Shown: piece by piece, positions 20,719 to 34,123 of the stretch
Layout of the letters: every line of letters begins with the position of its first letter
How positions within the stretch are numbered: position 1 is the first letter of the stretch
Assembly (NCBI GenBank): GCA_027452065.1
Contig: DAIDHC010000069.1
Location: forward strand, 1-64,000
Source: Bryobacterales bacterium
GTDB taxonomy: Bacteria > Acidobacteriota > Terriglobia > Bryobacterales > Bryobacteraceae
Length of the DNA stretch: 64,000 nt
Direction of reading: 5' to 3'
The notes under the pieces: generated by a model
What the model saw: only the letters and a program-made list of their open reading frames with translations
What the model was told of the DNA's origin: nothing
Databases searched by the model: none
Made by a program: the position numbers and the translations under genes

Positions 20719-22404
20719 TTACGCCAACGCCGGCAACTCTCTTCTCGCCGCCCCGTCCGGGTCGTTTTTCGCCTCGCAGGTGTCGCTCAAAACCATCGTC
20801 TCCCCGCGCTCGCTCGTATACTTCGGCCATTTGGGCAGCCCGCCGCCGTTGGGATTGCCGGTCTTCATGAACTGCAATAACGCGCCGGCCATCTTCTTCG
20901 ACAGCGCTCTCGGCCGCGGCCCGCCGCCCGTGTGACTCAGCATCACATCCGTGTTGTAAAACCAGAAGCAGATGTCGAGCGTGTGGAACGCGCGCATCCG
21001 GTTGTCGAACAAAGGAGGCTGCCAGGTGAACCAATCCACGTACACCGGCGCGGGCTGCTTCGATTTCGCATCCGCCAGCGCCACAACGCTCTGCCGGTTG
21101 CTGCTCACCAGCGACCAGATCTCCACCGGCTTCCTTCCCGGAAATGCCTTCGCATAAGCTTCCACCACGTCTCTCGCCTTATCCCCAAGTCCCTGCGCGG
21201 AAAAACCAATCCTTGTCTTTACCTTCTCGATCACCTCATCGAGCGTTATCGATTCGAGCGACGAGTCCGTCCAACTCGGCGACTGCTCGTTCTCCACCGA
21301 ACTGATGATCATCGGCACGTTCGCCGCGCTCGGCGCCGCAACCGGATCGTAGGGATGCTGCGGCAGGTAGTTCCCATCGACCACCGGCACGAACGAGCGC
21401 ATCATTCCGCCGACCAGTCCTTTTTTCTTCCGCAAGCTCTCCGGCGCGCGCATGGCGAGGGCGTAGAACTCTTTCCACGGCATCTCCTGCAGCTTTGAGA
21501 CCTCCGCCGCGCTAAGCCCTGCCTCTTCCACCACCGCCGCGCCCAGGCTTTCCGAGTAATCCTTCTCGCCCGATTTCCGCAGCGCCCCGCTCAACACGAC
21601 AGCCTTGTGGAACAGACCTTTGGCGCTAGGCATGGCCGTCAGGATGGAAACCTTCGCCCCGCCGCCCGATTGCCCGATGATAGTGACGTTGTCCGGATCG
21701 CCGCCGAAATTCGAGATATTGTCGCGCACCCATTCGAGAGCCGCCACCAGGTCCAGCATGCCTGCGTTTCCCGACGCCGCGAACTTCTCTCCGCCAACGC
21801 CGGCCAGATCGCAATACCCGAACGGCCCAAGCCGATGATTCATGGAACAGAACACCACATCGCCGAACCGCGCGAAGTTCTCGCCGTTGTACCCGTCGTG
21901 CTCGATGCCGTTGCCGTTGATAAAGCCGCCGCCGTGAATCCAAAACAGCACCGGCCGCTTCTTGCCGTCGCTAAATCCCGGCGTAAGGACGTTGATCCGC
22001 AGGCAATCCTCGTTGACATCGCCGTAGTTCCAGTGATCCCGGAACGAGCCGAACGGATTGTGATACCGGTTGTCCATGCTCTGCGCCGCCGAGTTCGCCC
22101 ACCACAGCGCCGGGAACACATCCGTCCACGGCTTGGGCTTCTGTGGCGGCATGAAGCGGTTTGCTCCCGACGTGTCCGCGCCGTATGGCATGCCGAGGAA
22201 ATAGTTAATCCCCCGGAGTTGATAGCCTCGCACCTTCCCGTACTCCGTCCGGGTCAGCGCGATGTTGTCGCCGACAAACAGAATCTGCTTGTCCGCCGGA
22301 CTCACAACAGCCAGTTCCGGAGTTGCGGATACTCTCGATCCGGCGGCGATGCCGGCTGAAGTTACTCCGAGTGTCTGCACAAACCTGCGTCGGTTGGATG
22401 TCAT
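20719..22404 (-). CDS. Carboxylesterase type B family, Tat-like signal
   Basis: [52 protein letters not shown]. Confidence 0.9.
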   Translation of the reverse strand: MTSNRRRFVQTLGVTSAGIAAGSRVSATPELAVVSPADKQILFVGDNIALTRTEYGKVRGYQLRGINYFLGMPYGADTSGANRFMPPQKPKPWTDVFPALWWANSAAQSMDNRYHNPFGSFRDHWNYGDVNEDCLRINVLTPGFSDGKKRPVLFWIHGGGFINGNGIEHDGYNGENFARFGDVVFCSMNHRLGPFGYCDLAGVGGEKFAASGNAGMLDLVAALEWVRDNISNFGGDPDNVTIIGQSGGGAKVSILTAMPSAKGLFHKAVVLSGALRKSGEKDYSESLGAAVVEEAGLSAAEVSKLQEMPWKEFYALAMRAPESLRKKKGLVGGMMRSFVPVVDGNYLPQHPYDPVAAPSAANVPMIISSVENEQSPSWTDSSLESITLDEVIEKVKTRIGFSAQGLGDKARDVVEAYAKAFPGRKPVEIWSLVSSNRQSVVALADAKSKQPAPVYVDWFTWQPPLFDNRMRAFHTLDICFWFYNTDVMLSHTGGGPRPRALSKKMAGALLQFMKTGNPNGGGLPKWPKYTSERGETMVLSDTCEAKNDPDGAARRELPALA

Positions 22405-22722
22405 GTTTTCACTCCCGCTGCCAGCGACAGTATATCGGAATCCACGGGACACGAATTCACAATCCGGGCGCCCGCAAAGGACGCGGTATCTTCTCCGGGA
22501 GCCTGTGCCCACATCGCGGTCATGACCGAAATCCGGCGCGGTGAAAACGGGAACGAGTTCAAGTTGCCCATGAGCCGCGAGCGCAACCCTCCGCGCTCGA
22601 CGAACCGGATCGCGGCCGTTTTCCCCCTGCCACGCCCGACATGCGTTTCCAGGGGCTCTATCCGCCCCGTGCACCGGCCGGGTCCACTTTACTTCCCGGC
22701 TCACACTCCTCCTCGTGCCACA

Positions 22723-25002
<2,280 letters not shown>

Positions 25003-25035
25003 CCCGCGCCCCGCTCTCGGGCTATCCTGCAGTTT

Positions 25036-25995
25036 ATGTCCCAGTTTGATGTCTGCGGCATCGGCCTCAACGCCACCGATACCCTGATCCTGCTCCCCAA
25101 GTTCCCCGCTTACGCCGGCAAGGTCCCTTTCGAGGCCGAAATCATCAGCCCCGGCGGCCAGGTCGCCAGCGCCATGGTCACCTGCGCCCGCCTCGGCCTC
25201 CGCGTCAAATACATCGGCACCGTCGGCGACGATGAGCGCGGCCGCATCCAGCTCGACAGCCTTTCCGGCACCGGCATCAACCTCGACGACGTCGAAGTCC
25301 GCCCCAACTGCCCCAACCAGACCGCCTACATCCTCATCGATCGCAGCACCGGCGAGCGCACCGTCCTCTGGCAGCGCCACGACTGCCTCCGCCTCTCGCC
25401 CGGCTCCATCACCGAGGAAAAAATCGCCGGCTCCCGCCTCCTCCACATCGACGCCCACGACACTCCCGCCGTCGCCCGCGCCGCCGCCATCGCCCGCCGC
25501 CACGGCATCCCCGTCACCGTCGACGTCGACACCATCTACCACGGCTTCGACGCCGTCCTGCCCAATATCGACTACCTCATCGCCAGCTCCGAATTCCCTT
25601 CCCAGTGGACCACCGAGCGCGATCCCCTCAAAGCCCTCGAGCTCATCCAGGAAGAGTACGGCATGCGCGTCGCCGCCATGACCCTCGGCGCCCACGGCGC
25701 CCTCGCCCGCATGGGCGGCCGCTTCTTCTATTCCCCCGCCTTCGTCGTCGATTGCGTCGACACCACCGGTGCCGGAGACGTCTTCCATGGAGCGTTCTGT
25801 TATTCTGTGTTGCAGAAGATGCCGCTGGCGCAAACACTCGATTTTTCCAACGCCATGGCCGCTCTCAACTGTACCCGCCTCGGCGCCCGCGGCGGCATCG
25901 CCGACCGCTCCGACGCCGAGCTCCTCATGAGCACCGCCGCCCGCCGCTCCCTCAAGGATTTCGAGCAGCGCTTCGGTTCCCGGGCCGGCGCATGA
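25036..25995 (+). CDS. PfkB-family carbohydrate kinase
   Basis: SPGGQVASAMVTCARLGLRVKYIGTVGDDERG; VVDCVDTTGAGDVFHGAF. Confidence 0.9.
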   Translation: MSQFDVCGIGLNATDTLILLPKFPAYAGKVPFEAEIISPGGQVASAMVTCARLGLRVKYIGTVGDDERGRIQLDSLSGTGINLDDVEVRPNCPNQTAYILIDRSTGERTVLWQRHDCLRLSPGSITEEKIAGSRLLHIDAHDTPAVARAAAIARRHGIPVTVDVDTIYHGFDAVLPNIDYLIASSEFPSQWTTERDPLKALELIQEEYGMRVAAMTLGAHGALARMGGRFFYSPAFVVDCVDTTGAGDVFHGAFCYSVLQKMPLAQTLDFSNAMAALNCTRLGARGGIADRSDAELLMSTAARRSLKDFEQRFGSRAGA

Positions 25996-26654
25996 TCCCC
26001 CTCCGCTCCTCCGAGCGCACTTACTCGACGGCCTCAATGACCTTGTCCCTCATCGTCGTCAACGTCGTCGTCTTCCTGCTCGAAATCAGCATGCCCCCCT
26101 GGACCCGCGACGCCTTCATCGCCCACTACGCCATCATCCCCGACCGCTTCCACTACTCCGCCCTCGTCACCTCCATGTTCCTCCACGGCGGCTGGCTCCA
26201 CATCCTCGGCAATATGTGGTTCCTCTGGGTCTTCGGCAAAGGCGTCGAAGACCTCCTCGGCCACGGCCGCTTTCTGCTGTTCTACTTCGCCTCCGGCATC
26301 GCCGCCGGCCTCGTCCACGTCCTCACCAACTTCTACTCCCCCATCCCCACCATCGGCGCCAGCGGCGCCATCGCCGGCATCATGGGCGCCTACCTCATCA
26401 AGTTCCCCCGCGCCCGCATCGTTACCCTCGTCCCCATCTTCATCTTCCTCACCACCGTCGATCTCCCCGCCGCCTTCCTCCTGCTCTACTGGTTCGCCAT
26501 CCAGTTCATCAGCGGCTATATGGGCTCCATCGCCGGCAACGTCTACGGCGGCGGCAGCACCGCCTGGTTTGCCCACGTCGGCGGCTTCCTCGCCGGCATG
26601 GGCCTTATCCTTCTCATGCCCACTCAACGCCGCTGGCGCCGCTGGGGCGAGTAG
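25992..26654 (+). CDS. Rhomboid family intramembrane serine protease
   Basis: FLHGGWLHILGNMWFLWVFG, IGASGAIAGIMGAYL, WFAHVGGFLAG; ATGA overlap with upstream gene. Confidence 0.9.
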   Translation: MIPLRSSERTYSTASMTLSLIVVNVVVFLLEISMPPWTRDAFIAHYAIIPDRFHYSALVTSMFLHGGWLHILGNMWFLWVFGKGVEDLLGHGRFLLFYFASGIAAGLVHVLTNFYSPIPTIGASGAIAGIMGAYLIKFPRARIVTLVPIFIFLTTVDLPAAFLLLYWFAIQFISGYMGSIAGNVYGGGSTAWFAHVGGFLAGMGLILLMPTQRRWRRWGE

Positions 26655-26655
26655 C

Positions 26656-27402
26656 ATGTGGTCCTCCGAGCTCGCCTCAGCCGGCGTAATACAGCCCGTT
26701 GAATTCCTCGCCATCGCCGCCCACCCCGACGACGTCGAGCAGACCTGCGGCGGCGCCCTGCTCCGCATGGCCGCTCTCGGCCACCGCACCGGCGTCCTCG
26801 ATCTCACCGCCGGCGACATGGGCTCCCGCGGCACTCCCGAGCTCCGCCTCCGCGAGGCCGACGCCGCCGCCCGCGCCCTCCGCCTGGCCTGGCGCGGCAA
26901 TCTGCGCTGGCCCGATGCGCGGCTGGAAAACACCATCACCGCCCGCATGACGCTGGCCGCCGAAATCCGCAATCTCCGCCCCCGCGTCGTCATCCTCCCC
27001 TACTGGGAAGGCCGCCACCCCGATCACTACCGCGCCTCCGAAATCGCCTACGAGTCCTGCTTCCTGTCCGGTCTCCGCCGGCTCGACGAGGAGACCCCGC
27101 CCCACCGTCCCTCCCAGGTCCTCTACGCCTCCCTCTACGCCAACGTCAAACCCTCCTTCGTCGTCGATATCTCCGCCCAGTTCGAGCGCCGCATGGAGGC
27201 CCTGTTCTGCTACGAATCCCAGTACGGCGACCAGCCCGATGCCTCATCCCTGTTCCCCGGCCGCGGCGAAATCCGCGAGCGCCTCGCCGCCCTCGCCCGC
27301 TTCTACGGCAACCTGATCGGCGTCCGCTACGGCGAGCCCTACGTCGTCAAAGAAACCCTCCGCATCGACGACATCGGCGCCCTCGGCGTCCGCAGCTTCT
27401 GA
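26656..27402 (+). CDS. bshB1: PIG-L deacetylase, bacillithiol biosynthesis BshB1-like
   Basis: FLAIAAHPDDVEQTCGGALL, LDLTAGDMGSRGTPELRLREADAAA, EGRHPDHYRASEI. Confidence 0.8.
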   Translation: MWSSELASAGVIQPVEFLAIAAHPDDVEQTCGGALLRMAALGHRTGVLDLTAGDMGSRGTPELRLREADAAARALRLAWRGNLRWPDARLENTITARMTLAAEIRNLRPRVVILPYWEGRHPDHYRASEIAYESCFLSGLRRLDEETPPHRPSQVLYASLYANVKPSFVVDISAQFERRMEALFCYESQYGDQPDASSLFPGRGEIRERLAALARFYGNLIGVRYGEPYVVKETLRIDDIGALGVRSF

Positions 27403-27463
27403 ATTCCCCCGCTTTCCGGAACTCCTATCCGCGCCGCGCGTAGTATCTGTCGGAGACTCCCGC

Positions 27464-29911
27464 ATGAACCGCTTCCTTCCGGACCTCCGCCAGGCCCTCC
27501 GCGCCCTCCGCCTCCGGCCCGTTTTCAGCGCCATCGCCGTCGCCACGCTCGCTCTCGGCATCGGCGCAACCACCGCCGTGTTCAGCATCGTCGACGCCGT
27601 TCTCCTTCGCCCCTTCGGCTACCCGGAGGAATCCCGACTCGTCGCCATCCACGAAATCGTCCCCAAGTTCAGCGCCATCGCGCCCGTCATCCCCGTCAAC
27701 GCCCTCCATTTCCGCCAGTGGCGCGACCACGCCCGCTCTTTCTCGCAGTTCGCCCTGCTCAATAGCGGCTCGTTTCATCTCACCGGCTCCGGCGCTCCCA
27801 CCCGCCTCGCCGCCGCTCTCGTGTCGCCTTCGCTCTTCCCCATGCTCGGCATCCAGCCTCTGGCCGGCCGCCTCTTCCGCCCCGAGGAAGACGTCCCCGG
27901 CCGCGACCGCGTCGTCCTCATCAGCGAGGCCCTGTGGCGCGTCCGCTTTCATTCCGACCCCTCCGCCGTCGGCCGCAAAATTCTCCTCGACGGCAATCCC
28001 TACCAGATCGTCGGCGTCGTGCCCTCCCATCCCTGGCTGCCCCGGATCGATCAGTTGATCGGCATGCCCATCGCTCCCGAACAGGACGCCCAGCTCTGGA
28101 AGCCCATCGCCATCCGCGACGACCAGCTCGACGCCCTCGGCGATTTCGACTACGCCTGCATCGCCCGCCTGAAACCCGGCGTCCCGCCCGGCCGCGCGCA
28201 GGCCGAGCTCAACTCGCTGGTGGCCGCCGTCATCCGCCAGGCCCCCGCGGAGGAGAACATCGAGGTCCGCACTTCCGTCGTCCCGCTCGCCGCTCAAATC
28301 GGCGGCAAAGCCCGCGGCGGCCTGCTGATGGTTCTCTCCGCCGTCGCCGCCGTGCTGTTCATCGCCTGCATCAATATCGCCGGCCTCCTGCTGGCACGCT
28401 CCGCCGGCGCCGCCCGCGACCGCGCCGTCCGCTCCGCCCTCGGCGCCTCCGCCGGCCGCCTCATCGGCCAGGCGCTTACCGAAAGTGTTCTGCTCGCCCT
28501 GCTCGGCGGACTCGCCGGCGCCCTCCTCGCCCAGGCTTCGCTCCGCCTCCTCCTCGCCTTCGCTCCCGCCGGCATCCCCCGCATCGATCAGGTCCGGCTC
28601 GACCCCCGCGCGCTCCTGTTCACCCTCGCCGTCAGCGCCGCCGCCGGCCTCCTGTTCGGCCTCCTGCCTGCGTTCCGCTCCTCCCGCGCCGACCCCCGCG
28701 ACGCCCTCCAGTCCGGCTCGCGCGCCTTCACCGATTCCCGTTCTCCCCGCCTTCTGTCCGGCCTCGTCGCCGCCGAAACCGCTCTCAGCTCAGTCTGCTT
28801 GATCGCCGCCGGCCTTCTCCTCCACAGCTTCTTCAATCTCATTCACGTCGACAAAGGCTTTCAAACCACCCGCGTCCTCACCGCCTCCCTCGAGCTACCC
28901 GATCTCCGCTATTCCGCCGGAACGCGCACCGTCGACTTCCAGCGCTCCGCCCTCGCCGCCCTCGCCGCCCTTCCCGGAGTCGCCGCCGCCGGCCTCACCA
29001 ATAAGCTCCCCCTCACCGGCGAAGGCAACAACAATCTCGTCGCCCTCGAAGGCCAGAACATTCCTCTCGCCGAGCGCCCCCTCGCCGACATCCGCTATGT
29101 CAATCCCGATCTGTTCCGCGTGCTCGGCATCCCCCTTCTCGCCGGCCGCCTTTTCTCCGAGGCCGACCGCGCCCGCCCCCTCGCCGTCGTCTCGGCCCGC
29201 GCCGCCGCCCGCCTCTGGCCCGGCCAATCCCCTCTCGGCAAGCGCTTCCACATCGGCGGCGACAACCGTCCTCTGGTCGAAGTCTGCGGCGTCGCCGGCG
29301 ACGTCCGCGGCGCTTCCCTCAACAAAGCCCCCAACCTGACCATCTACTTCCCCTTCTGGTCAGGCAAACAATCTTCCCTGTCCTTCCTAGTCCAGACCAC
29401 CGCCAACCCGCTCCCCGTCGCCTCCGCAATGCGCTCCACCCTCGCCCGCCTCGACCCCGAGCTCCCCGTCCCTCCCATCCGCTCCCTGGACGCCATTCTC
29501 GACGACTCGCTCGGCCAACGCCGCTTCCAGTTGAACCTCGTCCTGTTCTTCGCCGCCGCCGCCCTCCTGCTCGCCGGCCTCGGCATCTACGGCGTCGTCT
29601 CCTACTCCGTCGCCCTCCGCACCCGCGAGGTCGGCATCCGCATGGCGCTCGGCGCGCGGAATTCCCTCATCCGCCGCATGATCCTGCTCCAGGCGCTGCT
29701 GCCTTCCTCGCTCGGCCTCGCCCTCGGCCTGCTTGCCTCCCTCGCCCTCGGCCGCCTTCTTTCAAGCCTTCTGTTCGGCCTCTCCCCGCTCGACCCCCTC
29801 ACCTACGCCGCCGTCATCGCCGCCCTCATCTTCGTCAGCGCCCTCGCCGGCCTCATCCCCGCCCTCCGCGCCGCCCGCATGGACCCCGTCTCCGTCCTCC
29901 GCTATGAGTAA
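27464..29911 (+). CDS. ADOP-family FtsX/MacB-like ABC transporter permease
   Basis: LRQALRALRLRPVFSAIAVATLALGIGATTAVFSIVDAVLLRP; duplicated FtsX domains. Confidence 0.9.
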   Translation: MNRFLPDLRQALRALRLRPVFSAIAVATLALGIGATTAVFSIVDAVLLRPFGYPEESRLVAIHEIVPKFSAIAPVIPVNALHFRQWRDHARSFSQFALLNSGSFHLTGSGAPTRLAAALVSPSLFPMLGIQPLAGRLFRPEEDVPGRDRVVLISEALWRVRFHSDPSAVGRKILLDGNPYQIVGVVPSHPWLPRIDQLIGMPIAPEQDAQLWKPIAIRDDQLDALGDFDYACIARLKPGVPPGRAQAELNSLVAAVIRQAPAEENIEVRTSVVPLAAQIGGKARGGLLMVLSAVAAVLFIACINIAGLLLARSAGAARDRAVRSALGASAGRLIGQALTESVLLALLGGLAGALLAQASLRLLLAFAPAGIPRIDQVRLDPRALLFTLAVSAAAGLLFGLLPAFRSSRADPRDALQSGSRAFTDSRSPRLLSGLVAAETALSSVCLIAAGLLLHSFFNLIHVDKGFQTTRVLTASLELPDLRYSAGTRTVDFQRSALAALAALPGVAAAGLTNKLPLTGEGNNNLVALEGQNIPLAERPLADIRYVNPDLFRVLGIPLLAGRLFSEADRARPLAVVSARAAARLWPGQSPLGKRFHIGGDNRPLVEVCGVAGDVRGASLNKAPNLTIYFPFWSGKQSSLSFLVQTTANPLPVASAMRSTLARLDPELPVPPIRSLDAILDDSLGQRRFQLNLVLFFAAAALLLAGLGIYGVVSYSVALRTREVGIRMALGARNSLIRRMILLQALLPSSLGLALGLLASLALGRLLSSLLFGLSPLDPLTYAAVIAALIFVSALAGLIPALRAARMDPVSVLRYE

Positions 29912-29937
29912 CCGTCCACGCCGTCCGCCCGCCGCTC

Positions 29938-30648
29938 TCAGACCCGCGCCGCCGCCTCCGCCCGCGGCCGCGTCTCGTTAAAGCTGTACCCGAAGCCCCG
30001 CACCGATCGTATGAACTGAGGACGTCCCGCGTCCTCCTCCAGCTTCTGCCTCAGCCGCAGGATGTAAACGTCCACCGTCCGGTCCGTCACCGCCCGGTCG
30101 TTGCCCCACACCGCATCCAGCAACTGCTCCCGGCTGAACACGACGCCGCTCCGCCCCATCAGAAACTCGAGCAGCCGCAGCTCCGTCGCCGTCAACTGGA
30201 TCTCCCGCCCCCGCAGCCACACCTGGCACCGGCTCCGGTCCAGCTCCAGCTCGCCCGACTTCAGCACCGGCGCCGCCTCCCGCGGTCTGCGAAGCTGCAC
30301 CTTGATCCGCGCAATCACTTCCCGGATGAAGAACGGCTTCACGATGTAGTCGTTCGCCCCCAGCTCCAGCCCCACAATCCGGTCGGTCTCCGAGGCCCGC
30401 GCCGTCAGAAAAATCACCGGCGTGTTCTGCAGCTCCGGATGCTTCCGCAGCCGCTTGCAGATGTCCAGGCCGTCCGAATCCGGCAGCATGATGTCCAGAA
30501 CCACAAGATCCGGCCGCTCTCTCAGGCACAGGTCCACCGCCCCCTTGCCCGTGTTGGCCCCGCTCACCCCGAAGCCCTCTTTTTCCAGGTTGTATTTCAG
30601 CAGCGAATACAGATCGACGTCGTCTTCGATCAACACGATTTTTTTCAT
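29938..30648 (-). CDS. phoB: PhoB-like OmpR-family response regulator
   Basis: VLIEDDVDLYSLLKY, DLVVLDIMLPDSDGLDI, winged-helix C-terminus SREQLLDAVWGNDRAVTDRTVDVYILRLRQKL. Confidence 0.85.
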   Translation of the reverse strand: MKKIVLIEDDVDLYSLLKYNLEKEGFGVSGANTGKGAVDLCLRERPDLVVLDIMLPDSDGLDICKRLRKHPELQNTPVIFLTARASETDRIVGLELGANDYIVKPFFIREVIARIKVQLRRPREAAPVLKSGELELDRSRCQVWLRGREIQLTATELRLLEFLMGRSGVVFSREQLLDAVWGNDRAVTDRTVDVYILRLRQKLEEDAGRPQFIRSVRGFGYSFNETRPRAEAAARV

Positions 30649-30665
30649 GGGTCTGTTCCTGATAG

Positions 30666-30709
30666 AACATAGCCCCGAATCCGTGACAGCCCGATTACGA
30701 AGCCGTGAC
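30666..30709 (-). promoter_or_regulatory. PHO-box array and -10 upstream of phoB
   Basis: Minus-strand 7-mers GTCACGG/GTAATCG/GTCACGG start every 11 bp (+ coords 30703, 30692, 30681); 9 bp then TATGTT (30666-30671). Confidence 0.7.
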
Positions 30710-30735
30710 GCGATGAAAAAAACCCGCGCTCCCCC

Positions 30736-31422
30736 TCAGCTCTGCGCCGGCTCCGCCTCTTCCAGGTGCACTTCCCGCCGGTGGCGCACGTCCACGCCGC
30801 TGCGCAGGAAGATGATGTCCTCGGCCACGTTCGTCGCGTGGTCGGCGATCCGCTCCAGGTTTCGTGCAATGAACATCGTCGCCAGGGCCCGCCTCACAAC
30901 CGACGGATCTTTTTCCATCGCCGCCGTCAGCGTGTCGTAGATCTCGTTCCGCGTCTTGTCCACCTCGTCGTCAGCCAGCAGCACGCTCCGCGCCAGCGCC
31001 GCGTCCTCCTTCACGAAGGAGTCCAGACACCGCAGCACCATGTTCTCCACCTGCGCCCCCATCCCCTCGATGTTCACCGTCACCCCGATGTCCGGCTGGT
31101 GGATCAGCGTCAGCGCCCGCGCCACGATGTTCACCGACAGGTCGCCCATCCGCTCCAGGTCCGTGCTGATCTTCAGCGCCGCCACCAGCATCCGCAGGTC
31201 CCGCGCCACCGGCTGGTGCAGCGTCAGCAGCGTTGTCGTCATGTCGTCGATCTGGATCTCCATCTGGTTCACCATCGACTCGTTCCGCAGCACCTGCTGT
31301 CCCAGGTCCTCGTTATGCTGCGTCAGGCACAAAACGCTCTTGTGGATCGACGACGCCACCAGCGCGCCCATGTCCCTCAGCCTCTGGTGCAGGTCCTGAA
31401 GCTCCAGCTCGAAATGAACCAT
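30736..31422 (-). CDS. phoU: Phosphate signalling complex protein PhoU
   Basis: FELELQDLHQRLRDMG...ISTDLERMGDLSVNIV...ARNLERIADHATNVAEDIIFL. Confidence 0.95.
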   Translation of the reverse strand: MVHFELELQDLHQRLRDMGALVASSIHKSVLCLTQHNEDLGQQVLRNESMVNQMEIQIDDMTTTLLTLHQPVARDLRMLVAALKISTDLERMGDLSVNIVARALTLIHQPDIGVTVNIEGMGAQVENMVLRCLDSFVKEDAALARSVLLADDEVDKTRNEIYDTLTAAMEKDPSVVRRALATMFIARNLERIADHATNVAEDIIFLRSGVDVRHRREVHLEEAEPAQS

Positions 31423-31442
31423 CCTCCGGTCTCCTCTTCTTC

Positions 31443-32288
31443 TCAGCCAAACCGGCCCGTGATGTAATCTTCGGTCTCTTTTTTGGCCGGCGTCCGGAAG
31501 ATCACCCCCGTCTTGTTGTACTCGATCAGTTTTCCCAGCAGAAAGAATCCCGTGTAGTCGGCCACCCTCGCCGCCTGCTGCATGTTGTGCGTCACAATCA
31601 CCTGCGTACACTGGTCCTTCAACGTGAACAGCAGGTCTTCGATCTTGCCCGTCGCGATCGGGTCCAGCGCCGAGCACGGCTCGTCCAGCAACAGCACCTC
31701 CGGGTCCACCGCCAGCGCCCGCCCGATGCACAGCCGCTGCTGCTGCCCGCCCGACAGCGCGTACGCCGATTTGTGCAGCTTGTCCTTCACTTCATCCCAC
31801 AACGCCGCCCGCCTCAGGCTCTTCTCCACCAGTTCGTCCAACTGCTTCTTGCCCTTCGCCAGCCCGTTGATCCTCACCCCGTAGGCGATGTTGTCGTAAA
31901 TCGATTTCGGAAACGGGTTCGGCCGCTGGAACACCATCCCCACCCGCCTCCGCAGCGCCGTCACATCCACCCGCCGCGTCTCCTCGCCGTCCAGCAGGAT
32001 CTCTCCCTCGTAGCGCGCCCCGCGAATCGTGTCGTTAATCCGGTTCAGACTCCTCAGAAACGTCGATTTCCCGCACCCCGACGGCCCGATCAGCGCCGTG
32101 ATCTTGTTCTCGTAAAACTCGATCGTTATGTCGTGCAGCGCCTGGTATGCCCCATAGAAAAAATTCAGGTGCGTTGCCTTCAGCTTTACGTCCTTCGCCT
32201 CGGCCATCATCGTTCCCGGCTCGCCGCCGGCTATCGGGGCCGCCGCTCCGTAACGGATTCTCGATTCGGGTGTCGCGCTCATATTCAA
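31443..32288 (-). CDS. pstB: Phosphate ABC transporter ATP-binding protein
   Basis: [61 protein letters not shown]. Confidence 0.97.
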   Translation of the reverse strand: MNMSATPESRIRYGAAAPIAGGEPGTMMAEAKDVKLKATHLNFFYGAYQALHDITIEFYENKITALIGPSGCGKSTFLRSLNRINDTIRGARYEGEILLDGEETRRVDVTALRRRVGMVFQRPNPFPKSIYDNIAYGVRINGLAKGKKQLDELVEKSLRRAALWDEVKDKLHKSAYALSGGQQQRLCIGRALAVDPEVLLLDEPCSALDPIATGKIEDLLFTLKDQCTQVIVTHNMQQAARVADYTGFFLLGKLIEYNKTGVIFRTPAKKETEDYITGRFG

Positions 32289-32294
32289 TTTTGC

Positions 32295-33146
32295 TTACCC
32301 TCTCTGCGCCGACGCGCCTCGCGAAAGTATCAGGCGCGCCGCTATGTTCGCCACCAGCACCATGGCCAGCAGCACCAGGCCCGCCGCCCATGCCTGGCGG
32401 TGCCAGTCCTCATACGGGCTGATCGCGTGCGTATAAATCATCACCGGCAGCGATGCGATCGGCTCCCTCCAACCCTTGGCCCAGAACTGATTGTTCAACG
32501 CCGTAAACAGCAGCGGCGCCGTCTCCCCCGCAATCCGCGCCACGCCCAGGATCAATCCCGTCAGCACTCCCGCCGCCCCCGCCGGCAATACCACCGTCGC
32601 CACCATCTTCCACTTGCTCGCCCCCAGCGCCAGCGCCGCCTCCCGCATCGAGTTCGGCACTTCCTGCAAAAACTGCTCCGTCGTCCGCACCGCGATCGGA
32701 ATCAGCATCATCGCCAGCGCCAGCCCTCCCGACAGCGCCGAAAAGCTCTTCATCGGAACCACAACTACGCTCCAGGCGAAAATGCCCACCACGATCGACG
32801 GTACACCGTTCAGCAGGTCCGCCATGTACCGCACCAGGAACGGAAACGTCCCCCGCCCGAACTCCGATAGGTAAATCCCCGCCACCACTCCCACCGGCAC
32901 CCCGATCAAAACCGCCAGCAGCAGGATCTGAAAACTCCCCACGATCGCGTTCGCCATCCCCCCGCCCGTCTCGCCCGGGCTCAGCGGCACCTTGGTGAAA
33001 AAGTTCCAGTCAAGCGAGCTCGCCCCGTTCCACACCAGGTAGCCCAGAATCAGAAACAGCACCGAAATCGTCAACAGCGTGCACAGCCCCGTCAGCGTCA
33101 GCATCACGCCGTTCACCGCCTTGCGCCACACCAGACGCGCCGTCAT
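32295..33146 (-). CDS. pstA: Phosphate ABC transporter permease PstA
   Basis: GGMANAIVGSFQILLLAVLIGVPVGVVAGIYLSEFG; ALGASKWKMVATVVLPAGAAGVLTG. Confidence 0.95.
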   Translation of the reverse strand: MTARLVWRKAVNGVMLTLTGLCTLLTISVLFLILGYLVWNGASSLDWNFFTKVPLSPGETGGGMANAIVGSFQILLLAVLIGVPVGVVAGIYLSEFGRGTFPFLVRYMADLLNGVPSIVVGIFAWSVVVVPMKSFSALSGGLALAMMLIPIAVRTTEQFLQEVPNSMREAALALGASKWKMVATVVLPAGAAGVLTGLILGVARIAGETAPLLFTALNNQFWAKGWREPIASLPVMIYTHAISPYEDWHRQAWAAGLVLLAMVLVANIAARLILSRGASAQRG

Positions 33147-34117
33147 TTCGCCGCCCCCGGCCGCGTCGTCGCCACGATCAGCAGCCGCGCCGCCGCGTTC
33201 AAAATCATCGTGATCAGAAACAGCACCAGCCCCAGCAGGATCAGCGCCGACAGATGCAGCTTGCCCGTCGCTTCCGTGAATTCATTGGCGATCACCGAGG
33301 CGATCGTATACCCCGGCGCCAACAGCGACGCGGCAATCTTCGGATCGTTCCCGATCACCATCGTCACCGCCATCGTCTCGCCCAGCGCCCGCGCCAGGCT
33401 CAGAAACACCGATCCCAATATCCCCAGCCGCGCAAACGGCACCACCGCGTCCCAGGTCGACTCCCACTTGGTCGCCCCCACTGCCAGCGCCGCTTCCCTC
33501 TGCTCCCGCGGCACCGACAACAAAGCCTCCCGCGAGATCGAAATGATGTAGGGAAATGTCATCACCGCCAGAATCAACGCCGCCGTCATCACCCCGACCC
33601 CGTAAATCGGTCCCTTGAACCAGGGCAGAAACCCCAGCGTGTCCTCCAGCGCCGGCCCCAGCCAGTCCCGCACCATCGGCACCAGGGTGAAAATCGCCAG
33701 CAGCCCGTAAATCACGCTCGGCACCGCCGCCAGCAACTCCACCAGAAACGTCAACACGCTCGACCACCGCGGCGGCGCCAGCTCCGCCAGAAAGATCGCC
33801 GCCCCAACACCCAGCGGCACCGAAATCAACAGCGCCAGCGCCGAGGTCACCAGCGTCCCGTACACAAACGGCAGCGCCCCGAACTTCCCCGCGTTCGGGT
33901 CCCAATCCATCGACCACAAAAACCCGAACCCGAACGCATGCCGCGCATCGGCCGACTGGATCCACAACTGGTATACCAGCAGCACCGTCAACAGCAGCAC
34001 CGTCCCCGCCACCAGCATCGTCAACAGATGCGCCACCGGGTCTCCGCCCCGGAGCCTCTGCCGGATGGTGCGCGTCTCTCCTTGCGGGGACGCGGCGATG
34101 CTGGCTGGCGCTGCCAT
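33143..34117 (-). CDS. pstC: Phosphate ABC transporter permease PstC
   Basis: FGALPFVYGTLVTSALALLISVPLGVGAAIFLAE; AVGATKWESTWDAVVPFARLGILGSVFLSLARALGETMAV. Confidence 0.95.
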   Translation of the reverse strand: MAAPASIAASPQGETRTIRQRLRGGDPVAHLLTMLVAGTVLLLTVLLVYQLWIQSADARHAFGFGFLWSMDWDPNAGKFGALPFVYGTLVTSALALLISVPLGVGAAIFLAELAPPRWSSVLTFLVELLAAVPSVIYGLLAIFTLVPMVRDWLGPALEDTLGFLPWFKGPIYGVGVMTAALILAVMTFPYIISISREALLSVPREQREAALAVGATKWESTWDAVVPFARLGILGSVFLSLARALGETMAVTMVIGNDPKIAASLLAPGYTIASVIANEFTEATGKLHLSALILLGLVLFLITMILNAAARLLIVATTRPGAAK

Positions 34118-34123
34118 GTGCTT

